NCBI RefSeq assembly: GCF_001434665.1
Contig: NZ_AZDG01000013.1
Span: 1-63,555 of the forward strand
Source: Companilactobacillus tucceti DSM 20183
GTDB lineage: Bacteria > Bacillota > Bacilli > Lactobacillales > Lactobacillaceae
DNA length: 63,555 nt
Direction of reading: 5' to 3'
Under the pieces are notes generated by a model that saw nothing but the letters and a program-made list of their open reading frames with translations, was not told where the DNA came from and made no database searches. Below are positions 43,979-52,264 of this stretch, one piece after another. The position numbers were made by a program, and so were the translations under genes. Each line of letters begins with the position of its first letter. Within the stretch, counting starts at the first letter, position 1.

Positions 43979-44036
43979 TTGGCACGATCTTGGCACTTTT
44001 TAGGGTTTTAAAAGTGGTAAATTAGTAGTATAGCCA
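43979..44036 (+). promoter_or_regulatory. Candidate late promoter with TTGGCAC direct repeats
   Basis: TTGGCAC occurs at 43,979-43,985 and 43,990-43,996, 11 bp apart (one helix turn). An AT-rich tract and possible -10 boxes (TAAATT, TATAGC) follow. This is where a late activator would be expected to bind. No strong -35 box is present, as is usual for activator-dependent promoters. Confidence 0.5.
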
Positions 44037-44202
44037 AAGGCTAAAGGATAGCTAATACTGGCTAAATAAAATATATTAATTTAACACAAAGACAGCCTGT
44101 CTCTAACTGCAGAACGATCTTTAAAAAAACGACAACGTGAGTAAACACGTTAAAATCTAGCTCAACGCTATTAATGCCTGCTTATGATAACGGCATGGCA
44201 TT

Positions 44203-44250
44203 GTGGGGATACTGGCGTACGACAGTGGTTCGATTCCACTGATCCTCATT
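44203..44250 (+). tRNA. tRNA-like minihelix (acceptor and T arm only)
   Basis: An 8-bp acceptor-type stem (GTGGGGAT with ATCCTCAT) and a perfect T arm (CAGTG-GTTCGATTC-CACTG) are joined by only 10-12 bases where the D and anticodon arms should be. No anticodon is possible, so this is not a working decoder. A hairpin (GGATATAC/GTATATCC, 44,251-44,274) follows directly. Confidence 0.5.
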
Positions 44251-44302
44251 GGATATACATACCGGGAGTATATCCATCCCTTATTCATAGAATCCTCCTC
44301 GG

Positions 44303-44371
44303 TGGGATGTATCCAGTGGTGTGGATATACTATACGCTAGCAAGTATGCAGGTTCGATTCCTGCCATCCCA
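44303..44371 (+). tRNA. tRNA-like structure with an abnormal anticodon arm
   Basis: A 7-bp acceptor stem (TGGGATG/CATCCCA), a 4-bp D stem (TCCA/TGGA), a perfect T arm (GCAGG-TTCGATT-CCTGC) and TA at positions 8-9. The anticodon stem can form only as ATACT/AGTAT with an 11-nt loop and no variable loop; the normal 7-nt loop does not pair. 69 nt, no encoded CCA. It may be a decayed tRNA or a tRNA mimic. Confidence 0.5.
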
Positions 44372-44381
44372 GTATTAACTA

Positions 44382-44412
44382 AGTCACTCTAAACAGGGTG
44401 GCTTTTTATTTA
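44382..44412 (+). terminator. Terminator after the tRNA-like structures
   Basis: AGTCACTCT (44,382-44,390) pairs with AGGGTGGCT (44,395-44,403), allowing G-U, followed by a T-rich run. Confidence 0.7.
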
Positions 44413-44479
44413 CCCTATGATATTAATACCCAAATTACTTGATTAATTTATTGCTTTACTACATAATAATGTTGTAAAT

Positions 44480-44596
44480 AAAAAGTCAACACCTAGTGGA
44501 ATAGGTATTGGCTGGTAGCCCGTTAAAGACGGTGACTTAGGTATAACTAAAAATAACTGTTTAACCTGTCAAAGTTAAGAGACGGTTATTTTTTTT
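44480..44596 (+). ncRNA. Antisense RNA of type I toxin locus 2
   Basis: A TTGCTT/TGTAAA promoter lies at about 44,450-44,477. The RNA carries GTAGCCCGTTAAAGACGG, the same motif as locus 1, folding as CCGT/ACGG, and ends in a terminator (AATAACTGT with ACGGTTATT, 44,552-44,590) that overlaps the toxin gene end. Confidence 0.6.
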
Positions 44597-44669
44597 GATT
44601 AAATTTTAGTATGATAACTGTTAATGTTGAAAATGAAATCATCAACATTAAAGCTTGATACACGCTCAT
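44586..44669 (-). CDS. Putative holin-like type I toxin, locus 2
   Basis: A 27-residue peptide, MSVYQALMLMISFSTLTVII plus LKFNQKK: a short polar start, a membrane helix and a basic tail. This is the typical pattern of putative holin-like toxins (PF16935). It starts at an ATG after GAGAAAGG. The antisense RNA on the other strand shares the 3' end and terminator. It lies inside the prophage, between early and late genes. Confidence 0.75.
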   Translation of the reverse strand: MSVYQALMLMISFSTLTVIILKFNQKK

Positions 44670-44708
44670 ATTAACCTTTCTCAAGGTAACACTCACTATT
44701 AATCATAG

Positions 44709-44770
44709 AGCATTACCTTAACCGGTAGTGCTTTTTATTTTGCATCGCTAATTATAGCGGTGCTTTTTTA
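44709..44770 (+). terminator. Two tandem terminators before the packaging genes
   Basis: AGCATTACC/GGTAGTGCT (44,709-44,732) and GCATCGCT/AGCGGTGC (44,742-44,763) each end in a T run. They would insulate the small membrane gene and packaging operon unless the late activator or antitermination overrides them. Confidence 0.7.
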
Positions 44771-44784
44771 TTGGAGGAAAACAA

Positions 44785-44976
44785 ATGAACAATAACAATA
44801 AAACTAAATCAACAGGCTTAGGTTTTCTAGAACTACTCACTCTCATCTTTGTGGTTGCTAAGCTGCTATCATTCATCACGTGGTCATGGTGGTTAGTCTT
44901 CTTACCAATCATACTTAAAGTAGTGTTAAGTCTTATTGTTGGTGTCATCGATGGTATTGCCAATGTTGGTGAGTAG
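44785..44976 (+). CDS. Small membrane protein upstream of HNH
   Basis: A 63-residue protein with a polar start (NNNNKTKSTG) and two hydrophobic stretches. The start follows TTGGAGG. It overlaps the HNH gene by 14 bases. Function unknown. Confidence 0.6.
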   Translation: MNNNNKTKSTGLGFLELLTLIFVVAKLLSFITWSWWLVFLPIILKVVLSLIVGVIDGIANVGE

Positions 44977-45472
44977 ATGTAAACATCTTGGTTGCCATAC
45001 ATTAGTACCACGTGAACAAGTATTCTGTGATGCCCATAAGAGCGATATACAACTCTATGAGCAACGTAAGGAAGAACAACGTAAACATATCAAGAGACAT
45101 ACCAAGTCTTATAACAAGCAAGTACGTAGTCAATCAGAAGAACGAAGACAACGTGAGTCGTTCTATCATTCAAAGCAATGGAAGAAGATACGTGAGTATG
45201 TATTAACGAGGGACAATTACTTATGCCAGTATTGCCTAAGGTTCGGCATCATTAGACCCAGCAAGACGGTAGATCACATTGTGCCAGGTCAAGTTGCTCC
45301 AGATTTGATAACTGATGTAGATAATCTGTCAACGATTTGTTATTCATGCCATAGACGAAAGACGGAATGGGAACAAGGATTTTATAAGACTGGTTATAGA
45401 AATGATAACCAAAAAGTTAAGACAGATATTTTATTAAAAAATATTTATGATTTGCCTAATTTTTCAAAATAG
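44963..45472 (+). CDS. HNH endonuclease of the packaging module
   Basis: A 169-residue protein. CKHLGCHTLV with CDAH form an N-terminal zinc site, and the HNH core is CQYC...VDHIVPGQ...NLSTICYSCHRRK. HNH proteins next to terminase genes assist cos cleavage in many siphophages. The start is uncertain; ATG 44,963 gives the usual N-terminus. Confidence 0.9.
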   Translation: MLVSRCKHLGCHTLVPREQVFCDAHKSDIQLYEQRKEEQRKHIKRHTKSYNKQVRSQSEERRQRESFYHSKQWKKIREYVLTRDNYLCQYCLRFGIIRPSKTVDHIVPGQVAPDLITDVDNLSTICYSCHRRKTEWEQGFYKTGYRNDNQKVKTDILLKNIYDLPNFSK

Positions 45473-45568
45473 CCCCCGCCTACTGTCGCATGGGAGACAG
45501 CTCGCACAGTGGGCATGAGCTAAAAAAATAACCCCAAAATCAAAAGTTTTTACCTAGGAGGTGATGAT
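45473..45568 (+). other. Gap between HNH and terminase, candidate cos region
   Basis: This 96-base gap is richer in G and C than its surroundings. It holds TACTGTCGCATGGGAGACAG followed by GCTCGCACAGTGGGC, with dispersed complementary pieces (CTGTC/GACAG and ACTGT/ACAGT). Phages with HNH-terS-terL order usually have cos here. No overhang can be assigned by eye. Confidence 0.35.
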
Positions 45569-46051
45569 ATGAAGCAACCAAATGCAGGGCGGAAGCGCAA
45601 TTTAGCAGTAGTAGATCCAAAGCATCCAGAGCAGAACAAGAATAAAGAGGCCCTAATAGAGGAAAATAAGAAATTAAATGAGCTTGATGAAAAACCACCT
45701 GCACACTTGCCGAAATATGCAAAACAATTATGGAAAGAGTTGGCTCCTGAATTAAATAAGGTAGGTATGGTTACATCCTTAGACAGTACTAACTTTGAAT
45801 TGTTTTGTATGCAATATCAAGAACATCGTGATGCAGTTAATGCTATAAAGAAATATGGAAGTGTATATGAGGATTCAAATGGGAATTTGAAAAAGAATCC
45901 AGCCGTTAACGTTGCTGATACAGCTACAAAAAATTTAAGATCACTAGGCATGATTTTAGGTATCGATTATAATTCACGTTCACAGAACGCTAATACGGAA
46001 TCGGATAACAATATAGATATTAATGAAGCGATGAAGACGTTTGGTGGTTAA
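45569..46051 (+). CDS. terS: Terminase small subunit (P27 family)
   Basis: A 160-residue protein that recognises phage DNA for packaging. PPAHLPKYAKQLWKELAPEL and the segment NPAVNVADTATKNLRSLGM are typical of P27/Terminase_4 proteins. The start follows TAGGAGGTG. It partners the large subunit encoded next. Confidence 0.92.
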   Translation: MKQPNAGRKRNLAVVDPKHPEQNKNKEALIEENKKLNELDEKPPAHLPKYAKQLWKELAPELNKVGMVTSLDSTNFELFCMQYQEHRDAVNAIKKYGSVYEDSNGNLKKNPAVNVADTATKNLRSLGMILGIDYNSRSQNANTESDNNIDINEAMKTFGG

Positions 46052-46055
46052 TGTT

Positions 46056-47924
46056 ATGGACTTAACAAAATTAAGACAGAGCGACAAAGAAAAACAATTA
46101 TTGAAGCAGTACTCCAATGAGGACTTCACAGATATACAGAAGAAATATCAAGATGAAGGAACAAAATACTGTTTCGAAGTTTTAAACGGTAAGAGGACTA
46201 CTGGTTATAATATTAAATTAGCTTGTTACAGACATTTAAGGGATCTCAAACGTGTTGAAAATAATGCGAATAATTTCCCTTTTTATTATGATTTAACAAA
46301 GTGTAAGCAGGTAATGAACTTTGCAAAAATTTGTCCCAATGTCGATACAGGTAAGCCTGTCGCATTAATGGCTTGGCAGAATTTTATCTTATGTCAAATA
46401 TTTGGTTGGAGAGATAGTAATAAGAACAAGCGATACAGTTCAGTCATAGTGTCTGTTGCTAGAGCACAAGGAAAAACCTATCTTTGTGCGATAATTGCTT
46501 GTTATGCATATTTAATCGAGGCCAGCGGAAAGAATAACCAAGACCTAATGGTTACAAGTAACATTACCGAGCAAGCCAAAAAAATCTACGGTTATATTTC
46601 AACCATGATGAATCAATTGACCACTACTAATCCAGTATTTAAAGAATATAAGAAGAAAACTGACATGGACGTACAGTTTAATCGGGTTATTCAAAGAAAT
46701 ACGAATAATCGATTATTACAATTGTCTGCTGAGTCAGGCAAGTTTGATAGTTATCACTTCTTATCAGCTATATTCGATGAGGCTGGCGAAACTAATCATA
46801 GCGTGGTAACCGACAAAATTACTTCTGGTCAAATTAACACACCTAATTCTCAATTTATTCAAATTTCTACTGCTTACCCCGACTCGACTGTTCCCTTCAA
46901 ACAAGAAGAAGACGTTGTTATTCGTGCTATGGAACAGGATGATAAGCGAGAAGGCGACCATCAATTGGCCCTTATTTGGTCTCAGGATAGTGAAGATGAA
47001 ATCAATAAACCTGAAACCTGGGTAAAGAGTAATCCATTGCTGGATTTACCAGATAAACATGATGGGCTTATTTCTGGTTTGCAGCGAGAATTAGACATTA
47101 AACGTATCAACTCGCAAGAATTTAGTTTTGCAAACAAAAATTTAAATATTTGGCTGGATCATAAGGTTAATTCATACATTGATAATGAAGATTGGGATTC
47201 AACTACTATTGATGATTTTGATATTAATGGTAGAGATGTATATATTGGATTTGATGCCAGTTTAACTTCAGATAACACAGCTCTTGCCTTTATATATCCA
47301 TATCGGTCGAATGGACAAAACCTATTTCACATTGAACAACATTCCTTTGTTCCTTGGAAATTACTTGGTTCCATTGAGGCTAAAGAAAAATCTGATGGCA
47401 TTGAATATCGAAAGTTTGCAGATTTAGGGTTCGCTACAATCACTAATAATGAGCGTGGACTAATTAATCTTGATCAAGTATACAATTGGTTACTTAATTA
47501 CGTTCAAGAGAGGGATTTAAATGTTAAGTTCTTTGGTTATGATGCATTGAGAACTAATAATTTTATTCAAACACTAAATGATGAGACTGATTGGCCGATT
47601 GAACCTTTGAGACAAACTAGTTATAACCTTTCTGAATCTATCAAATATATTCAAGATAGTTTTTTCCACAGAAATGTGACACATTTAGATGATGAGATCA
47701 TGAAAAAGGCCCTTCTGAATGCGGAAGTTGGTGAAAATAAGGCTGGTATGGAGATTGGTAAATCAAAACAATCAATGAAAATTGATGTGGTTGATGCTTT
47801 GATCGACGCAATGTATCAGGCAATGTATTACTTTAATGATATGCGTGACCGTGATGATCCACTTAGCAAATATAGTGACCAAGCAATCCAGGATTATTTG
47901 GAATCGGATGATTTTGGTTTTTAG
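46056..47924 (+). CDS. terL: Terminase large subunit
   Basis: A 622-residue packaging motor. The ATPase has a Walker A-like ARAQGKTYL (near 140) and Walker B-like AIFDEAGE (near 240). The nuclease domain has an early acidic residue in IGFDASLTSDN (near 405) and a late one in KIDVVDALIDAM. The start at 46,056 overlaps no neighbour and follows GGTGG. The gene is intact, with no intron. Confidence 0.95.
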   Translation: MDLTKLRQSDKEKQLLKQYSNEDFTDIQKKYQDEGTKYCFEVLNGKRTTGYNIKLACYRHLRDLKRVENNANNFPFYYDLTKCKQVMNFAKICPNVDTGKPVALMAWQNFILCQIFGWRDSNKNKRYSSVIVSVARAQGKTYLCAIIACYAYLIEASGKNNQDLMVTSNITEQAKKIYGYISTMMNQLTTTNPVFKEYKKKTDMDVQFNRVIQRNTNNRLLQLSAESGKFDSYHFLSAIFDEAGETNHSVVTDKITSGQINTPNSQFIQISTAYPDSTVPFKQEEDVVIRAMEQDDKREGDHQLALIWSQDSEDEINKPETWVKSNPLLDLPDKHDGLISGLQRELDIKRINSQEFSFANKNLNIWLDHKVNSYIDNEDWDSTTIDDFDINGRDVYIGFDASLTSDNTALAFIYPYRSNGQNLFHIEQHSFVPWKLLGSIEAKEKSDGIEYRKFADLGFATITNNERGLINLDQVYNWLLNYVQERDLNVKFFGYDALRTNNFIQTLNDETDWPIEPLRQTSYNLSESIKYIQDSFFHRNVTHLDDEIMKKALLNAEVGENKAGMEIGKSKQSMKIDVVDALIDAMYQAMYYFNDMRDRDDPLSKYSDQAIQDYLESDDFGF

Positions 47925-47933
47925 GAGAACAAC

Positions 47934-48116
47934 ATGAAGAAAATATTAAATAATTTGAAGCATTGGTTTCTATCAAACATAGACACCGTGCTTTTTTTAT
48001 TGGCTTTAGTGATTATCGATGTAAATTCTTATCATTTTGGAAGTCTAATTGGTAATTATGTTGTGGCTGGTAGCTTGTTCGTAGTCACTTACATATTAAA
48101 TAAACCCCAAAAATGA
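47934..48116 (+). CDS. Small membrane protein between terminase and portal (DUF1056-like)
   Basis: A 60-residue protein with two hydrophobic helices. Small proteins of this kind (DUF1056) sit at this point in many siphophages of lactic acid bacteria. Role unknown. Confidence 0.7.
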   Translation: MKKILNNLKHWFLSNIDTVLFLLALVIIDVNSYHFGSLIGNYVVAGSLFVVTYILNKPQK

Positions 48117-48146
48117 TTTTAATAACGGTAGAAAGGAAGTGAGCAC

Positions 48147-49346
48147 ATGTTATTCAGATCATTAAGACCCACAAGTAAGCCTTACCAGATGTTGGGGAGT
48201 GGAGATTATGAATTAGGTTATTCATTGAGAAATGGTCAGCTAGTATTTAACTCTGGTTATGTGTCAGCTACTAAAGCATTGAAATACTCAGATGTATTTG
48301 CGGTTGTAAATAAGCTTTCTGAAGATATGGCGAGTGTACATTTTCAAACGGATAATAGCTTTACTAAAAAAGTATTAACTAATCCCAGTCATTTAACTAA
48401 TAGCTTTGCTTTTTGGCGATCAATGTATGCACAAATGCTTCTAACAGGAAATTCTTATGCCTACATTTGGGGTGATAAATCTAACAGAAGTGACCATCTA
48501 GAGTATCTGAAACCATCTCAAGTTAATATTTACAAGTCGGGTGATGGTGAGAACTTAACTTATGATTTAACATTTCCTGATACTCAAGAACCAGATATGA
48601 ATAATGTTCCCAGTTCACAGATCATTCATTTGAAGACCATGAGTATTGACGGGGGATTAGTTGGAATCTCCCCCTTGAGTGCTTTATCTAAGGAACTTCA
48701 ATTACAAGATGCTAATAAGGGACTAGCTTTAGACGCGATGAAAAATGGTCTTAATATATCGGGTATTTTGAAACTAAACCGTGGAGATTTAAGCAACCCT
48801 AAAATTAGAAATAGTGTAAGGAATAAATTTGAAGAGACATCTAAAAACGGACATACAATCGTTTTAGATGCTTTGGAAGATTACCAATCTTTAGAAATTA
48901 ATAAGGATATATCTAAGCTTCTTTCTTCTACAGATTGGACTGGTGATCAGATTGCCAAAGTATATGGAGTTCCCCAAGATTATTTAGGTACAGAAAGTGA
49001 ACATTCAAATATTGAACAAGTTGCTATTCAGTACTCACAAACTATCGGTAGATATATAAGGGGTGTTCAATCTGAGCTCAGTTTAAAACTTAACGGAAAT
49101 ATTGATTACGATATTAACCAAGTATCTGACATTGATGGCCAACAAGTGGAAAATAGAGTATCCAATCTTGTAAAGAACGGTGTTATAAGTTCGGAACTCG
49201 CTCAAAATATTTTACTTAAGAGCAATTCAGATTTATTGACGGTAGAGGCAATGAATGAAACTGATAATCCTTTACCACCCGTTGTGACAAAGACAACGGT
49301 AACGGAGAAGGGTGGTGATGATAGTGAACAAAATCAAGGAAATTAG
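48147..49346 (+). CDS. Portal protein (HK97 family)
   Basis: A 399-residue protein forming the ring through which DNA enters the head. Recognisable pieces: FAVVNKLSEDMASV, LLTGNSYAYIWGD, IIHLKTMSIDGGLVGISPL and KVYGVPQDYLG. The C-terminus overlaps the protease gene. Confidence 0.94.
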   Translation: MLFRSLRPTSKPYQMLGSGDYELGYSLRNGQLVFNSGYVSATKALKYSDVFAVVNKLSEDMASVHFQTDNSFTKKVLTNPSHLTNSFAFWRSMYAQMLLTGNSYAYIWGDKSNRSDHLEYLKPSQVNIYKSGDGENLTYDLTFPDTQEPDMNNVPSSQIIHLKTMSIDGGLVGISPLSALSKELQLQDANKGLALDAMKNGLNISGILKLNRGDLSNPKIRNSVRNKFEETSKNGHTIVLDALEDYQSLEINKDISKLLSSTDWTGDQIAKVYGVPQDYLGTESEHSNIEQVAIQYSQTIGRYIRGVQSELSLKLNGNIDYDINQVSDIDGQQVENRVSNLVKNGVISSELAQNILLKSNSDLLTVEAMNETDNPLPPVVTKTTVTEKGGDDSEQNQGN

Positions 49347-49911
49347 AGTAGCCAATAATAGTGATTTTAAGCTTGAAAAGCGTGCCGAGAGTAATGGTAA
49401 TAATTTATCAGGTTATGCAATTATATTTGACCAACCAAGTGAAGACTTAGGCGGATTTATTGAATATGTTGATAGGTCAGCATTAGATGGTGTTGATTTA
49501 AGTAAGGTTCAATTACTTTATAACCACAATTGGGACAACATTTTAGCAAGAACGGATAGCAGCACTTTATCACTTCAAGTAGATGATAGAGGGCTGTTTT
49601 TTAATGCCCAAATTCCTGATACGACGCTTGGTAATGATGTTTCAGAAAATGTTAGAAACGGTAATTTAAAAGGTTGCTCATTTGGATTCACCATTAGAAA
49701 TGACAGCTGGCAAAATACTACTTCTGACACCGCTATTAGACACATTACTGAGATTGATGATCTATTTGAATTGTCTATTACACCAATGCCTGCCTATCAA
49801 GAAACTACTGTATCAAAACGTTCTTTAGATAAATTTAAGCAACAAGAAATTAAATCATTGGGTTCTGAATTAGAACTCATCAAATTAAGGAGTAAATTAT
49901 ATGGATATTAA
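49318..49911 (+). CDS. Prohead protease (HK97/S78 family)
   Basis: A 197-residue maturation protease. LSGYAIIFDQPSEDLGGF and the catalytic His in LLYNHNWDNILAR are typical; a Ser follows in LKGCSFGFTI. It cleaves the capsid N-terminal scaffold. The start is ATG 49,318 or GTG 49,324. It overlaps genes on both sides. Confidence 0.92.
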   Translation: MIVNKIKEIRVANNSDFKLEKRAESNGNNLSGYAIIFDQPSEDLGGFIEYVDRSALDGVDLSKVQLLYNHNWDNILARTDSSTLSLQVDDRGLFFNAQIPDTTLGNDVSENVRNGNLKGCSFGFTIRNDSWQNTTSDTAIRHITEIDDLFELSITPMPAYQETTVSKRSLDKFKQQEIKSLGSELELIKLRSKLYGY

Positions 49912-51094
49912 AGAAATTCAAACAAAAATTGATGAAGCAGAAAAATTCATCAGAAGCGATGCACCACAAGAAGAAAAAGATAAAAAAATGGAAGAGATCA
50001 GAAGCCTTACTAAAGATTTTGAAAATTCCAAAGAAATCGAACGTGCTAAGAGCATGATTACTAAGAATAACGATGATGATAAGAAAGATTCAGAGGATGA
50101 AGATAAATCATCTGATGAAGGTGATAAAAAGAAAGAGGATAAAAGATCAATGCCAGAAAAGACATTTCAAAATAAAGAAGTAAGAAACAAGATCACTGTT
50201 AAGCCACAAGAAGAAGTACGTTCAGCACTAAACGCCTATGTTCATTCACGTGGTGAAAAACGTGATGGTGTCAAGGAAGTCGGTAATGAAGTTATTGTTC
50301 CAAAGGATATTGTTTATGATCCTAAACAACCAGTGCAAACTCAATATGATTTGAGACAATTTGTACAAAATACCTCAGTAACAACTGCTTCTGGAACATA
50401 TCCAGTACAGGATAAAGTTGATGCCGTATTCCATACTGTTGAAGAATTGGAACAAAATCCAACACTAGCCAATCCAACTTTCAAGTCAATCGATTATAAG
50501 GTAGCTACATATCGTGGACAATTGCCAATCTCTCAAGAAATGATTGATGATACAGACTTTGATGTTGCTGGTCTTATTGGTCAATATATCCAAAAACAAA
50601 TCTTGAATACTACTAATCAAGCAATTGCTGAAAAGATGAAGACAGCTACACCTGTTTCACTTTCATCAAAAGATGACATTACAGACTCAATTAAAGAAAT
50701 TCTCAATGTAAAGCTCGACCCAGCTTATATGCCTAAGATTGTCGCTACTTCAAGCTTTATTCAAGCCGTTGATACATTAAAAGACAAGCAAGGTCATTAC
50801 TTACTACAAGATAATATTGCTCAAGGAACAGGCAAAATGTTATTAGGATTAGACCTAGTTCGTATTCCTGATACATTGCTTGGAAAATCTGGTGATGCCA
50901 TTGCTTGGATTGGTGACCCACGTGCAATTACATTCTTTGACAGAAATCAAAATACTATTCGTTGGCAAGATAATCCAACATACGGCCAAATTCTTGCCGG
51001 TAATATTCGTTTTGATACGGAAGTTACTGATTCAGAAGGTGCTTTCTTATTAACTTTGGCTGGAACAACAACTCCAACACCCAGTAAAGCCTAG
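49901..51094 (+). CDS. Major capsid protein (HK97 fold)
   Basis: A 397-residue protein. Residues 1 to about 105 are a charged helical scaffold (delta) domain. The HK97 core starts near RSALNAYVHSRG, with PISQEMIDDTDFDVAGLIGQY typical of the P-domain spine helix. The protein ends TTPTPSKA at a TAG; an alternative frame continues (next entry). Confidence 0.94.
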   Translation: MDIKEIQTKIDEAEKFIRSDAPQEEKDKKMEEIRSLTKDFENSKEIERAKSMITKNNDDDKKDSEDEDKSSDEGDKKKEDKRSMPEKTFQNKEVRNKITVKPQEEVRSALNAYVHSRGEKRDGVKEVGNEVIVPKDIVYDPKQPVQTQYDLRQFVQNTSVTTASGTYPVQDKVDAVFHTVEELEQNPTLANPTFKSIDYKVATYRGQLPISQEMIDDTDFDVAGLIGQYIQKQILNTTNQAIAEKMKTATPVSLSSKDDITDSIKEILNVKLDPAYMPKIVATSSFIQAVDTLKDKQGHYLLQDNIAQGTGKMLLGLDLVRIPDTLLGKSGDAIAWIGDPRAITFFDRNQNTIRWQDNPTYGQILAGNIRFDTEVTDSEGAFLLTLAGTTTPTPSKA

Positions 51095-51146
51095 TGAGAT
51101 TTCTTTAACATCAAATGATAAAGAAACAACTATTAAGGCTGAATAG
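51093..51146 (+). other. Capsid +1-frame C-terminal extension candidate
   Basis: Directly over the capsid stop, the +1 frame reads SEISLTSNDKETTIKAE before a stop. The wording resembles the end of an Ig-like (Big_2) domain. It could be reached by a +1 frameshift at GCC-TAG-T, as capsid and tail proteins of Listeria phage PSA use +1 shifts, or be a remnant. Confidence 0.35.
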
Positions 51147-51157
51147 GAGGTCACTTC

Positions 51158-51505
51158 ATGAATGACGATAAGTTATTACAAACGCTTAAGCTCAGTTTAC
51201 GTGTTGATGGAGACGAAGATGACGAAATTTTAAAGAGAAATATTTCCGCTGCCAAATCTTATGTGATTGGTGCTATCGGTTATGATGATGGCATTATGAC
51301 AGGATTTTATGAGCTTGCCGACATTAAAGATCAATTTGAAATGGTAGTTATTGCAATTGCAAGCTCTTATTATACTTATCGTTCGGCAATTGTAGGAAAC
51401 GCAGTCAGTGAAGTCGACTTGGTCAGTTATTCGATCATTGGACAACTTAGAGGCAAGTATATTGATTTAGAGCAACGAGGTGGCGTAAATGGTTCAAAGA
51501 ATTAA
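51158..51505 (+). CDS. Head-tail connector (gp6-like)
   Basis: A 115-residue helical protein (LKLSLRVDGDEDDEILKRNI, SAKSYVIGAIGY) of the phage head-tail connector family (PF05135-type). It forms a ring under the portal. The start follows GGAGG. Confidence 0.88.
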   Translation: MNDDKLLQTLKLSLRVDGDEDDEILKRNISAAKSYVIGAIGYDDGIMTGFYELADIKDQFEMVVIAIASSYYTYRSAIVGNAVSEVDLVSYSIIGQLRGKYIDLEQRGGVNGSKN

Positions 51506-51842
51506 TTTCAGCCGTCTTAATAAACGTCTTTCCTTATGTGGTGTAGGAAATAAAGAAACTGCACAGCATACAAACAAACCAGTATTAACCCCTATCAACA
51601 CCATTTGGTGTGGTCTATATACACTTACTATGAATCAAAAAGTCACATTGCTTGGAACCCCTGATAGTTTCGATGTAATAGTAATCGTACGTCACCAAGC
51701 AAAGGGATTAAATAGTGCTAAGTACGCAGTATTAGACCATCAGAGTTATCAAATAACAGACTATAACCCAGATTCTGAAAATATTGCTGATGCGTATGAC
51801 CTTATCAGTCTGAAAAGAGATGACAAAATTGGATTTAGTTGA
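51489..51842 (+). CDS. Head-tail adaptor (head closure) protein
   Basis: A 117-residue beta-rich protein in the position and size of SPP1 gp16/HK97 head-closure proteins. It ends near YDLISLKRDD. It overlaps genes on both sides. Confidence 0.8.
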   Translation: MVQRINFSRLNKRLSLCGVGNKETAQHTNKPVLTPINTIWCGLYTLTMNQKVTLLGTPDSFDVIVIVRHQAKGLNSAKYAVLDHQSYQITDYNPDSENIADAYDLISLKRDDKIGFS

Positions 51843-52263
51843 AGGCTTAGAACAGTTAGACAACGAGCTAGGTAAATTAATTCCAACTGAAACTCAAAAG
51901 AAAGCAATGACAAAGGCGGGTGCAGAAGTTTATAAACAACTGCTTACAAAAAATATGAACAATTCTCTTCATAAGGGAAAACATTCAAGAGATACCAAGA
52001 TAGATTTGTCTAAATCGATTTCAATGAGATATAAATCTGAAGATGGTGCCACTTTTGTTGGATTTAAGAATGATAAAGAAAATCCTGGCTATATAGCACG
52101 ATTTTTAAATGATGGCTATATGGCTCATGGTGGGAAAGGTAAAAATTCTCATAGTACTAAGTACATTCCAGGACTTCATTTTCAAGAACATTCAATTGAA
52201 GAGAGTAAGCATGATGTTTTAGAAGCTGAGGCGAAAGTCTATAGACAATTAAATGGAGATTAA
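51820..52263 (+). CDS. HK97 gp10-like tail component
   Basis: A 147-residue protein (LVEGLEQLDNELGKLIPTET, KDNPGYIARF-like FLNDGYMAHGGKGK) of the HK97-gp10 family, involved in tail completion or joining. Gene order supports the call. Confidence 0.85.
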   Translation: MTKLDLVEGLEQLDNELGKLIPTETQKKAMTKAGAEVYKQLLTKNMNNSLHKGKHSRDTKIDLSKSISMRYKSEDGATFVGFKNDKENPGYIARFLNDGYMAHGGKGKNSHSTKYIPGLHFQEHSIEESKHDVLEAEAKVYRQLNGD

Positions 52264-52264
52264 C

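Noticed and set aside
44184-44378. Open frame of 64 codons across the tRNA-like region
   Set aside because: It covers both structured RNAs and a hairpin, has no ribosome site, and its sequence looks non-protein (many Trp, Gly, Tyr).
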